The notes under the pieces were generated by a model, which was given only the letters and a program-made list of their open reading frames with translations, made no database searches and was not told the DNA's origin. Positions 22,901 through 33,245 of a stretch of 64,000 nt of DNA are shown piece after piece. Position numbers and translations under genes: made by a program. The stretch spans positions 11,656,001 to 11,720,000 of the forward strand of contig JAVHKY010000029.1 in NCBI GenBank assembly GCA_035079385.1, written 5' to 3'. Positions within the stretch are counted from its first letter, which is position 1; each line of letters starts with the position of its first letter. The DNA comes from Aspidiotus rigidus (taxonomy: Eukaryota; Arthropoda; Insecta; Hemiptera; Diaspididae).

Positions 22901-24239
22901 GTAGGAGGACTTGAGGATAGTCATCTTCGTTGCCAAAACGCGATTAGGCCGCTGCGGTGTAGTTTCGGATGATTCGAACGTGTCGATTAGCTTGCTCCTT
23001 GGTCTTCCTCTTGTCCTTTTAATTAATCATCATTTTCGGTGATCTATCCTCGTTCATACGATCCACGTGACTGCGCCATCTCTCCCGATACTCTTTAACC
23101 CTTCTGATGAGTGGTGTGATTTTTAGTTGTTCTTGAATGTGTTCATTTCTTTTACGGTCCATCATTTTTCGTAAGGCCCGAACCTCACACCCGTACGTCA
23201 GCATTGGTATCGCGAACGTGTTATATACTTTTAGCCGGGTTTCTCGTCTGATTGCGTTTGCTGGCAGGATTCGGTTTCAGAAACTTTACCACCTTCCTGT
23301 CTACGTCCGCTTCTCCCAGGTACGACACTTCTGTTCCCAGGTATTTGAATGTATTCACTTGCTCGACTATTCTTCCGGTAATTACAATTTTCGATCGAAC
23401 TACATATATCTTTGCCTTTATAGGCCATAACTTTTGTTTTTGTTGTTGAGATTTTCATGTCATACTTATTTGCCTGTAATCCTAGGTTATGTACAGCGCG
23501 CTGCAAGTCGTCCTCGTTTTCCGCGAGTATTACTTGGTCGCCCGCAAATAAGACCGATTCGATGTGGTTTTTCCGATCTAAAGCAATCCCTTTTGGGTTA
23601 GTCTGATACCACTCTCGCAGTATCTCATCAATATATATATATTGAAGAGAACACACGAAGCGGGACAGCCTTGGTTTTCGCGGTTCACCTTATCGTATGA
23701 AGCACAGGTGCGTTTCCTGGTTGACTTCCACTCGCTTTTCCACCATGAGCTTAACCGTACAGCTAGCGTCAGTGCAGGAGCGCCCTCTTCTAAAACCGTT
23801 CTGACATTCCAGGAGGAAATCTTCTGCCGATTCTGACAGTTTCTTTGCTGCCAGTATTTTACAGGCTGCATAGTTTTCCATTTTGGAGAGGTCTCCCTTC
23901 TTAAAGATAGGTACAACTATGGTTTTCGTGAAATCCTCCGGCATTTCACCCTCTCGACAGATTTTATTCAATAGGTTCAAGAAGCGCCTTTGTACCGAGA
24001 TTGTGGCATACTTGAACAGTTCTGCTGGAATTCCGTCGTCACCTGGTGGTTTACCGTTCTTCATGTTCTTCAAGGTGATTCTTAGATCTTCCATCGTTAG
24101 TGTTTCGCTTCCCCCCCCCCTTGGTGTGTTCCATTTCTCTGCGCGTCGTCTTCTCCTTCCTCTTGATCTTGAGTGGTCCAATGATCAACAAAATATTTCG
24201 TTGCTTCTTCGGCATTCACTTTCGGCAGTCTAACCTTCT
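22900..24239 (-). pseudogene. RTE-like LINE, reverse-transcriptase half (3' part)
   Basis: The minus-strand translation carries NGKPPGDDGIPAELFK (fingers region, about 24070-24020) and CQNGFRRGRSCTDA (about 23810-23770). It then has LFAGDQVILAENEDDL at about 23555-23508, where the catalytic FADD motif reads FAGD. The end shows RRVKEYRERWRSHVDRM and a GRPRSKLID tail (about 23110-22970), typical of the C-terminus of RTE/craftin-type reverse transcriptases. Several frameshifts break it. Loss of the first catalytic aspartate means this copy could not be active. Its 5' half continues at 25739 after an inserted Penelope-like element, and the two reading frames line up when the insertion is ignored. 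Confidence 0.85.
24227..24239. repeat. Target-site duplication, left copy
   Basis: AGTCTAACCTTCT here matches AGTCCAACCTTCT at 25726-25738 with a single difference. The two copies bracket the Penelope-like insertion, and each is continuous with the interrupted LINE reading frame. Confidence 0.8.
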
Positions 24240-24256
24240 ATCAGAACTCATAATGA

Positions 24257-25081
24257 GTGAAGGAGGAACTTCTCACTCTGCTCAAAAACAACAGATACCA
24301 AGCGAACCCCGATGGGTCGAAGTACGCCAACATAGTGGAGGAAATCTTGAGCCAGAATTACTGCCGCTTCAATAATAGGTTCTACAGTCAGGAAAGGGGA
24401 CTTGCGATGGGATCACCGCTGTCACCAATACTGGCGGAGATATTCATGAATGATATGGAAAACAAGATATTGAAGGGTAGCAAGTTCAGAAACTCGATCA
24501 AACACTGGGCCAGATATGTAGATGATATCCTAATTGTGTGGTTAGGCACTGATAGACAGGTGGATCTATTCCTTTCAGAAATGAACGCGATGAATGAGAG
24601 CATCAAATTCACAGTGGGAAAAGGCAATGAGACCATCAACTATTTGGACCTTACACTCACAATGGAGAACAATAGGATAGAATACAAAATCTACAGGAAG
24701 CCGACGCATACTGACACCATCATCGCAAATGACTCCTACCACCACCCCAGGCACATGCTAGCGGCAATCCAGAACTACTGCTATCGGGCAATTTCTATCC
24801 TCAAGAACAACGAAGAGAAGAGGAAAGAGATCGAGATAGTAAAGCAGATCGCAGAAGCCAATGGCTACCGCAGATGTGTGGTGGAGGGAGTCTTTGGGAA
24901 AATGGAAACAAAGAAAGGAACCCATGATAGCATAGTGAGAAAGTACTCCGGATCGATACCATATATAGGAAAGTACACGAACAAGGTGATAAAGGCGTTC
25001 AATGGCTACGATGTGAATGTGGGTATCCAGAATAACCAACCCATGGTGAAGAGAATCAGCAATGACCAGACGGAAGCTTGA
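24257..25081 (+). pseudogene. Penelope-like reverse transcriptase, C-terminal part
   Basis: This is a 274-codon open frame with no native start; it simply enters from the truncated 5' end. It reads GLAMGSPLSPILAEIF near residues 50-65 (the block before the catalytic site) and HWARYVDDILIVW near residues 82-94. The YVDD catalytic aspartates are intact (codons at 24514-24525). Downstream come INYLDLTL and EYKIYRKPTHTD, the usual Penelope thumb blocks. The frame ends at a TGA overlapping the start of the next frame, where a one-base shift separates it from the GIY-YIG domain that is normally fused to it. It reverse-transcribes element RNA in intact relatives; this copy lacks the N-terminal fingers. 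Confidence 0.9.
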
Positions 25082-25470
25082 GTGGAGTGTACAAGCTCAA
25101 TTGTGAACAGTGCGAGGGGATCTATATCGGTGAGACTGGGAGAAAGTTTGAGATCAGGAGAAAGGAGCACCAAACGTCGAGGGAGAAAGAAGATGGCAAG
25201 TCACTGTTTGGGAAACACTGTAACGAGGAAAACCACGGTGGAGAGGTATTTGAAGTCATACACGTAGAGAATCGCACAAAGAGAAGAAACTTCTGGGAAC
25301 AAATGGAGATTGCAAAAGCCAAGAGGAAGAAAGCCTGCCTCTTGAACAATGTAATCACATTTGACAGCGAAAAATTATTCGGCCTGGTGATTGGACGAGA
25401 GGAACCAACCAATGAGACGGCAGGAATCCAAGTAGCCAATAGAAACGCAGCATTTAGGACAATAGATTGA
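25078..25470 (+). pseudogene. GIY-YIG endonuclease domain of the Penelope-like element
   Basis: The 130-codon frame begins GVYKLNCEQCEGIYIGETGR. That contains the paired VY and YIG strands of the GIY-YIG fold with the two cysteines typical of Penelope nucleases, then the catalytic-helix arginine in EIRRKEH. Later come FGKHCNEENH and NFWEQMEIAKAK, which supplies the conserved glutamate. In intact elements this domain is the C-terminus of the reverse-transcriptase polyprotein and nicks target DNA. Here it is separated from the reverse transcriptase by a frameshift plus TGA at 25079-25081. Otherwise it is well preserved, which indicates a fairly recent insertion. Confidence 0.88.
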
Positions 25471-25725
25471 ACCAATTACAAAGCAGTATATTTTAGCCAA
25501 TAAGAACACAATGTCATATTATTGTAAGAATAAGTTTCTAAGAAGTGAAGCAATCACAAGACAGCATTGTTATAGCCAATAAGATCACAGTGTTATACTA
25601 TAAAAACTCATGGTTAAGGCCTTGTTCTCCAGTTGCGACACAACTAATGATTGGATAACACCCGAAAGTACTCTTGTATAAGCAACTAATAAAGTAGATT
25701 TGTACAATTGAAAAACCCTTTTTCA

Positions 25726-25738
25726 AGTCCAACCTTCT
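25726..25738. repeat. Target-site duplication, right copy
   Basis: AGTCCAACCTTCT is the partner of 24227-24239. Outside it the LINE reading frame resumes on the minus strand. Confidence 0.8.
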
Positions 25739-26690
25739 CTGTGAAGTTCGTGTCCATGCGCCTTATGATTTTATAAGTTTTCGGTCGTAGTTTGTACACG
25801 TCGGATTCTAGAGTTGAAACAAAATTGTTCCAGCTTTCACGTTTTAGCTGCCTAACCCTTCTTTTGGCCAGCGCTTCTCGTCTTCGGAAGTCTACTCTGT
25901 CCTCAGGCTTTTTTCGATATACGATCCATTTCTCTCTCACCAGCCGATCCACCTCATCGTCCCATATTCTCAGTCGTTTTCGTTTTCTGTTGCTGTTTGT
26001 GGTGCCCAGGCTTTCAAAAGCCGCTTGGAGGAGTACATTCTTTATATTTGACCATTCTTCCTCGTTGTTGTCGCTTACTTTGTGTTTATTTCAGCACGCT
26101 TTGAAAACAGCCATTTGTAACTGGGTCATCCGAGGATCTTATTTTCAGTCGTTTCACTGGTTGTTTTGAAGTGGGCGTTCCTAGTTAGTGTTGCTTGAAG
26201 TAGGTGGTGGTCAGATCCAATGCTATATTTTCTGTAGACTCGGGTGTCAGTGCATCTTTTTGCTGTTTCTTCTCGGGCAATTACAGATCTTAAACCTCTA
26301 CCAGTCCAAGTGTATTTGTGACACTCATTATGTCTGAAGAAAGATTTGAGGATCCGTAGATTGTTGAAAACACAGAAGTCTGTCAGCATTTTACCATTTG
26401 TATTCGTATCGCCAACGCCAAAAGTGCCGACTGACTTACCCACTTTCCTCTTTCCTATTTGCGCATTTAAATCTCCGGTTATAATCATTTCCTCTCGCGG
26501 GCCAACACGTTGAACGGCTTTCTGCAGTGTATTGTAGAATTTTTGGCTTTGTTCTGTATTCCCTTCTTCCGGGGCGTGAACAGCTATTACTGTCATATCC
26601 CTTGTTTTTGTCTTGATGCTAGCCGAAACTATTCTGGAGGATAGTAAGTCCCCTTTTCCAAAATTTTTGATGGTGAAAGAAAATTAGTTG
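25739..26690 (-). pseudogene. RTE-like LINE, AP endonuclease half (5' part)
   Basis: The minus strand encodes the end of an AP-type endonuclease. MTVIAVHAPEEG (about 26596-26560) precedes EMIITGDLNAQIGK (about 26490-26450), the DxN active-site strand. YSIGSDHHLLQA (about 26230-26195) holds the SDH motif, and WTGRGL lies between them. A linker with EKWIVYRKKPED and LVREKW (about 25945-25900) leads toward the reverse transcriptase, whose coding resumes at 24239. The N-terminal catalytic residues (NIRSL- or EPxR-type blocks) are missing, so the copy is 5'-truncated near 26690. Internal frameshifts confirm decay. Confidence 0.85.
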
Positions 26691-27026
26691 CTTTTGTACT
26701 TATTAGGCTGACTGCTGACCTTATGACGCGATCTACATCGTTGAAAACATTGAAGCATGACCCAGCAGACACCGGTCCCTTGCAAGGTTCCTCAGAAATG
26801 AAGTCGAGAAAAAACCATCATACGTACGAAGATTCCAAAAGTAAGTATAATTGCACAACCCCGGAAGTTGAAAATAAGATCTTTTGTTCAAGAGACCAGT
26901 GAGACGAAGAAGAACATGAAGCACGCTCGAATGAGAAAACGAGAATCATGAAAAAGTATATATGTACACAGGTTTTGCCCACTCTTGTTCAAGAGAGTGA
27001 AGTCATTGATCAGGCCGTGACATAAT
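26691..27026. other. Spacer without recognisable feature
   Basis: Short frames on both strands, none recognisable. The right edge may be upstream sequence of the LINE tail that starts at 27027. Confidence 0.3.
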
Positions 27027-27375
27027 ATGATTCCAATCTTGGCGATAAGGAATCTCGCTCCCGACATCACGAAATCTCTCCAAATTGGTCACACGCGACT
27101 CACACACGCTCACCTTCTTTCCAACCTTTTCCCGCTCTCATCTGAACATTGTAGCCTTGACTTCCCCCTCACAGTCACCCACATTTTAGCGTGCTCATCT
27201 TCAGCTTCTTTCCGCCGCACCCACCAAATTTCATCATCTATCGAAACAACTCTCGCCGATGACCTCGCATCCATCCCGAACATCATCTCTGATCTAAAAG
27301 CAGCAAATTACATCCACCGCATTTGTTCCACCATGAAGCTCTCAACCCGAGGGTAGTCAAGAATATGTAAAATGA
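27027..27375 (+). pseudogene. C-terminal tail of an RNase-H-type LINE
   Basis: The 109-codon frame contains IGHTRLTHAHLLSNLFP and FPLTVTHILACSSSASFRRT. This matches the C-terminal zinc-knuckle-like segment after RNase H in I/Jockey-group LINEs (R.GHtrLTHg.Ll, then .tveHILl.Cp.f...R). The second cysteine pair is lost. The stop at 27354-27356 is followed by an aaatgaaataataatgataatgaaa tail, quoted here as the repeated word aataatgataatg. Such simple TAA/TGA-rich 3' ends occur in this group. The piece is 5'-truncated and may be the same family as the relic at 18960-20760, in the opposite orientation. Confidence 0.6.
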
Positions 27376-27811
27376 AATAATAATGATAATGAAAAATGGA
27401 AAAAACAAGCGAACGATTTTTGGCACCAATTTCTTCTTTCGGCCGTCAATAGTAGATCTAGCACGACGATCAATGAATGGCATGGGCTAATTCGAGAGGA
27501 TATCTGCGTACCTTGGACAGCAGCGCCGGCGTTATTGAGCGCGCGCTTTACTGAGAGGAGGGAAGCAATATTCGAGATTCTTCATTCGAATCCAGGTGTT
27601 CACTGGGGAATGAAAACTGTGACTTACGGGAAGCTAAATAGAGTTGAGGACCAAGAAGTCAGAACTGTTCGTTCTCTGATGTCTTTTGAATTGAGTGAAA
27701 AGGTGTCGCATTTCACCTCAAAGGTTTCCAAAAATTAGTTGTATCCTCCGGGAGACAAGAGGGGACCACGTCCCAAATACGCTGCAAAGTTTATTCGAAT
27801 ATGTTCAAGTT

Positions 27812-27874
27812 TATTTGTCAAAAGGGCACCTGTTCCATAAGAATTACATTTATCAAGCGCCCTTTTGACAGATA
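27812..27874 (+). repeat. Short hairpin element, copy 2
   Basis: The 18-bp arms tatttgtcaaaagggcac and gcgcccttttgacagata pair with two mismatches around a 27-base loop. The reverse complement of the loop, atgtaattcttatgg, matches the loop of copy 1 (13932-13990) at 14 of 15 bases. Confidence 0.75.
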
Positions 27875-30660
27875 ACTCCCTCATTTACTACCGTCTCTTC
27901 TCAAGTCTAACAAATTTATTGACAATTCCCGATTAAAATAGGAAGTCCGTTTCCATTAAAAATCCGTTCTGATGATCGTCTCCCAAAACGAAACAGTCTT
28001 AGTTGCTGAAAAATGCGTTACCAACGGAACCCACTGGTCCTATCGGAGTTTGATATAGAGAGCTATTCACAAAATTCTTTTCTCGTACGACAACAGGTCC
28101 CATCAAATTCTCGTCAATATGTATTAGAATCTCCTCACTAGGCCACAGCACGTAAATTTTGAATACTTTACCCAATTTTTTCTTCTCCGAAATTCTTCTA
28201 ACAGACATTATGGTTGTATCATTTGAATAAACGTCGATTTCTACAGGAAATTTCTGGCAGTTTCGAATAACATATGTGTAATTTTGGCTCTGCCGATGCT
28301 GCTGTCTACCGAGACCAGCTTTAATAAGGTGCGAGTCTATAGATAAATTTTCGCTATTTTATGTAATTCGTTCGGTCGCGAATTTAACGTAAAAATAGGT
28401 TCGCGGTTACCATCAAATTATTCTCGACCTGTCGAATTTCTATATTGGCATTATTTCTTCCAAATAGTATATGTAGAATTCCCAACGATACAACGTGTTC
28501 ATCATTATATCACTCAAGTGTCATCCTTATACGTAGAAAATTTGTTTTTGTCACTGTTTCTTTTTTTTTTTTTTTCTTGAATGCATAATTTTTCGTCGGC
28601 GTAGATTGACCCAGCCGGATATTCGGCACACCCTACAATGTCGTTAAGAATCACTCTCATTCATTGACAAAACTATCACGTTGTGGAGAGCCTGTTGAAA
28701 ACGTGAGACGTAGATAATCGAGCGTTAGGGTAAATAAAGGGTGAAAAAGTAGACATAATTTCGTCAACCCTTTACACGAGAGCGCGCGTATATATATACT
28801 TATTCGGTATTATAAAACAGTTAGGAAATAATTTTATAAACTTTGTATACACACACACATACGAATGGGGTCTGGGGAGAGTTCATTAAATTACACGCGT
28901 TTCGCCGTATCAAATTAATTAACATTCGAAATCGCGCTGATGTCTACCGGATAATAAAACCGATATACGGCGGAGTGCTTCTTCACCATCAGGTCTAGAG
29001 TTCTCGTGATTTGTAGTACCTAGTTGAGCTTATAAACTCAGGAATGTCTCATCTTCTTATATTTGCGCGGTTATAGGTGGTACTGTATTTTATTATACGT
29101 ATACCGTATAATAAAGCGTCATGAACACGAGATTAGCAGTTCTAATCGACGATGTTGGTCAGCATATCTAAATATGAAAACCATAAACAAAATTCAGTGA
29201 ATGTGGACTGAAAAAGAGAAAAGAAAAACCACGCATATATACCTAGTGTGACCCAAAACCGGTAATACGTTTGCATAGTACACGCTCATAATACAGTATA
29301 TTACATAGTAGACAGTAAACTATACGTTTAAATCCTCTTCGTTTGAATATAAGAAAGAATCGCAACTACTTTGCAACCAGTTCGCTATTTAATAACATAA
29401 TTTTCATAGTACGTCTGTTTGGTCTTCTCATAAATATTATTCAGTACAGTCGAATATGCGCGTATTTATGACCGCGAAACGTGTGTAAACTATCAGGTAA
29501 AAATTGTACGCGGTATTGAAAAATTAACACCTTTAAGAATGCGCGCGTAATACTCGTAAACATGTACCGTAATGATAATCGGTTCACTAAAGTACGAAAA
29601 AAAAAAGAAAAAAATTACACGAGTACCGAGAGAGAAAAAGAAATTTTTTCTTTTTTTGTTATTTCACTCCCTCTAATAAATCATAATTATAATCGGAGAA
29701 GGAGAAGGAAAGAAAAAAACGCTGCTCGAGACGTAAAGTATCTGCGTAACGTACGCCGTAATTTTAACAAGAATAATAAATTACTTTTATTGGACCATTT
29801 ATGACAATTTAATGCCATCTGAATATTGTTTCGTGTATCGTGATTTATATTTAAATAACGCTATTGTTCTTTCGCTTCTTTCCGTTTAATCCCCTAACCG
29901 GTCGTTAACGAGTGAACGAGAGAAAATGATGAGGCGATCGAGATGACGTTTGGAAAATTTTGATCATTAACCTTTACATGTCTTCGTAAAAACTTCGTTT
30001 CTCTACTTTGTGCAGACCTTTGATGACTATTGTAGCTGCTAAGGTCCACAAGATTTAAGCGTAATTCACGTAACTAACGAGACGATCGAATTCTGAGACC
30101 GAGCATGAATTTTTGATTCATTCTTTAAAATAGATGACGCTCCAAGAAATGTTTCCCAAGTTTCAGTTGTGGATTCACGTGACCCTCTTTTGTAGAAAAA
30201 GAGAGAAAGTTGGGTTAGAGTTTTCTTCATGAGAGCTAACCTAAGAGGTTTCTCTTCTATACTAGTTTCTGGAATTTTTCTACGAAACGTTGAGTTCCAA
30301 GGTGTCGGTGAGGAAAAGTAGAACTAGATAGACCGAGAAAAGTATACAAAAGAAAAAAAGAAAGATGAAGACAACAAGACGGAGCAGAAACAAGAACAAA
30401 AGCATCATAATCAATCTCATATACACTTTTGAAATTCAGTAGCGTTTCTACAAATTTTCCGCTAATGAGTCGGGGGGGGGGAAGAGCAAATGAGTAGAGT
30501 ATCAAATATCATTCTATGTTAATTCATAATTCAGTAGATTTCTTTCTTCAAATTTTTACATCGCTTTAAAAAAACTGCCACCTGGGGCCCTGGAACTGCC
30601 ACTGTTGGAATTCTCCTCACGTTTTAAGGGGAAATATACGGAAGGCAGAAATCCAGACAT
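27875..30660. other. No recognisable gene; mostly unique CpG-containing DNA
   Basis: From about 28,200 to 29,900 the sequence shows no repeat words from elsewhere in the window. It contains many TAATTA, ATTTA and cgtatata words plus poly-T and poly-A runs. The longest frame (29562-29804, 80 codons) is lysine-rich low complexity. I see no coding evidence. It lies 5 kb upstream of the first recognised Islet exon, so a promoter or an upstream exon could be present, but I cannot identify one. Confidence 0.35.
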
Positions 30661-30671
30661 CGAGGAACGCA

Positions 30672-31640
30672 GGGAACCTTAGCCCAGGCAGATTAGGTTT
30701 TGAAATGGAAATAAATGCCGGCATAGGTTTTTTTCGTGAATTATGTTTAAAATGGTCTCCTGATAAACATACTAAAAATCCACGGCAATCAGAAAGGTGG
30801 TTCAGCCACAAAGGGGGTCAAAGTACCACAGAAATTAGTTCTTTGAGAATAAATCGAAAACTAAGCACCAGAGAAAAAAACGTTTCAAGTAAAAGAAATT
30901 TCACTACTTATATGTCAACTTAGCCCAAAAACTCGAGCTAAAAAGTTGGATTGAAAGTTGAGCGATTGGGACCAGAAGAAACCTGAAGATGCCACTGACC
31001 ACCATCTATAGTTTCAACACGAATTTGTAAATATGTATTTGTCTATATCAGACCCTGGTCTATGCATTTGAAACGCCAACTTGAGAACACTGCGTGCATC
31101 ATTCTGTTGATAATTTTAAGTTGTGAATACCTCAACAGGGACTCGATAGCTTCTGCTGGGCTATGTTATATAGTCATTGAATATTTCGCGAAATAAATTT
31201 ACCCCATCGAGTAAGTTCGAAATGGGGAACAAGAAAGGGAGAAAATTAGATCTTAGTCGCCTGTCTGTAATGTAGTTTCATGAAAATTTAACGACTAACA
31301 AAGATATTTCTTCCTACAGAATGATTTTGACTAAATATTTATGTAAAACAACTCTGAAATCAAAAATTTTAGAAATCACTCAACTTTCAATCCAACTTTT
31401 CAGCTTGAGTTTTTGGGCTAAGTTGATTCTCTGGTGCTTAGTTTCGATTTATTCTCAAAAAACTAATTTCTGTGGTACTTTGACCCCCTTTGGGGGAGAG
31501 CCACCTCTCTGACCGCTATGGATTTTTAGTATGTTTATCAGGAGACTATTTTAAAGATGATTCACGAAAAAAACCTATGCCGGCATTTATCTCCTTTTAC
31601 TCTTATTTTTGAGCCTAATCTTCCTGGGTTAACCTGTTCT
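30672..31640. repeat. Long inverted repeat (fold-back), arms of about 270-290 bp
   Basis: The left arm (about 30672-30965) and right arm (about 31375-31640) are reverse complements at high but imperfect identity. Matched blocks are atgccggcataggtttttttcgtgaat, represented by ataaatgccggcatagg, then ctcctgataaacatactaaa, then gggggtcaaagtaccacaga, then ttctttgagaataaatcgaa, and then aaaagttggattgaaagttg. The loop is about 410 bp. No transposase is present. Such an arrangement is either a fold-back MITE or two head-to-head copies of one element; the terminal duplications were not clear to me. Confidence 0.8.
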
Positions 31641-31649
31641 ATTGATCGA

Positions 31650-32200
31650 ATTGGTTTTGGTATTGAAAATTTCATTTCGGAATTGAACTCTCGAAGAAGA
31701 CTTTCGAAGAGTCTAAATTTTTCTGAGTCCCTTCCTCTCATGCTTAACTCGAGAGTCGAAATTTTGACTGGAAACCTGTTCTGTGGGAGGTTATTTTGAA
31801 AAATTTGCCGTGCGCCACGTGTCGTCCAACCAATACAAAAATGGTCTTCGTCCAACATCATTTGCAAAAATCGTTCAAGTTCCCCCCCCCCCCCATCCAT
31901 GAATGTAGCTCGAATGGGACTTGGAAAAACTTCGATCTCGGAGAGGGGAACTTGGAAAAATTTTTCACTCTCAAGCCATAATATATGATAGGAAGGAAGG
32001 GACTTGAAAAAATTCTTGATACAAGGAAAATTTCCAAGATTTCAATCTGAATTTCCAATAAAAAACCAATTCGAGTCATAGAGCAGGTTATTTGCGTTAA
32101 CATCGTTAAGGAAGCCGTCGTTTTTTTCTCAGTCCCTCCGCTGTTATATTAAATGGCTCGAAAATCGACATTTTTCCAAGTGCAACTCCTTTATTAGGGT
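31650..32200 (+). repeat. Dispersed repeat (TTTGCCGTGCGCC family), second copy
   Basis: It contains ggaaacctgttctgtgggag and aaaaatttgccgtgcgcca (near 31770-31820), matching 6030-6085. Alternating cttggaaaaa and ctctcaagcc-type phrases follow, with a run of about 14 C at 31880. Shared ctcgagagtcgaaatttt words tie it to the 6-kb and 10-kb copies. Confidence 0.6.
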
Positions 32201-32755
32201 AAATTGATTTTTAGACGGCACATAGTGGATTACAGACCGGGATGGAATAGGTTCTTGTTAAAAAATTACTAGGAATTTTCCCTTCTGTGAAAGACGTTAA
32301 ATTATAGGGATATGTTTTCCCCGCAGAGGACAGAATTTGAAAAAATTCAGCGTCCTCATGCCTGAAAATCCAGGGTAGACCGCGTCCTAACAAGGAAACT
32401 TTACTCAATTTATACCAAAAGCTAACATAGGCATGTGTAATTATTGGCTTTATTGGTAAATGGGAAAAATTGGGTAGGGAAGGGGGCAAAAAATGCTCGG
32501 GGCCCACCCTAAAAATCAAAGCCGATCTCAGGCTTGAGCATCCTTCTTTCTTTGCTTTATGCATGCGGATATAGCGTTGCGCGTCGAATTAGCCTAACAT
32601 AGGCCCATAAAGCCTAGTTTTCTTCCTAAAACGATGGCTCGTAACTTTGAGCAAACTATGCACTTTATAGAATAGAGTTTGAGGAGGACGTATGGAGGCA
32701 GCTTCAGGATCATTTAGCGATAGAGGAACTCCCGAAGTAAGTCAAGATCCACTCA

Positions 32756-33245
32756 CGAGGTCGTGACGTCATCAGAATTTTCTCACGCAAATTTCATCTT
32801 CGTCCAGAGTCTTTGTCATACAAATTTCAGAATAACCCTCAGCTTTAAGACACATCCATGTTCACATTTTCAACCAGGAAAACAGGAAGATTATGTTTCA
32901 TGTTTCTCAGAGATGCGGATGACATCCAATTTAGTTCAATTCTCAAGAACACTCTTCAGTACAGACGTGTACATCTGTATAATTAAGGTAGAAATAAAGA
33001 TGTTGATGAATTAAGTCAAGTTTCCCTTACTAAGTCATGAGTCACACGAATTTTGTCTTCGTCACTCAACTCTCAGAATGAGCGTCGACTTTAAGACATA
33101 TCCATATCATAATTTTCTTTGAGGGAAAAGAAAATGTCACTCTAAGCTTCCACACACAGTCACTCGAATAAACGTGGAAGACATTCAATTCGATTTCATT
33201 TTGAAGAACTTTTCTTTGTATAGGCGTGTCTATAATGATGAAAAT
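32756..33245 (+). repeat. Diverged tandem duplication, period about 244 bp
   Basis: The phrase cagaataaccctcagctttaa at 32828, followed by gacacatcca, recurs at 33072 as cagaatgagcgtcgactttaa plus gacatatcca. Preceding (ttcatcttcgtc / ttttgtcttcgtc) and following (gacatccaatt.agttcaatt / gacattcaattcgatttcatt; cagacgtgt / taggcgtgt) words match in order. The two units are roughly three-quarters identical. The first unit starts with TGACGTCATCAG. Confidence 0.6.

Larger units (their letters stand above)
24240..25725 (+). mobile_element. 5'-truncated Penelope-like retroelement (family A) inserted in a LINE
   Basis: The 1,486-bp insertion holds the C-terminal part of a Penelope-type reverse transcriptase followed by a GIY-YIG nuclease domain. 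It ends with a short 3' tail containing AATAAA (25688-25693). Thirteen-base target-site duplications flank it. Full-length relatives encode the whole reverse transcriptase upstream, so about the first half of the element is missing, which is usual for target-primed insertion. Related decayed copies lie at 50270-51120 (minus) and 58290-58960 (plus). The 58.9-kb copy shares the 3' tail taataaagtaga.ttgtaca. Confidence 0.88.

Noticed and set aside
25792..26169. 125-codon plus-strand frame
   Set aside because: It is the antisense shadow of the LINE endonuclease/linker coding on the minus strand.
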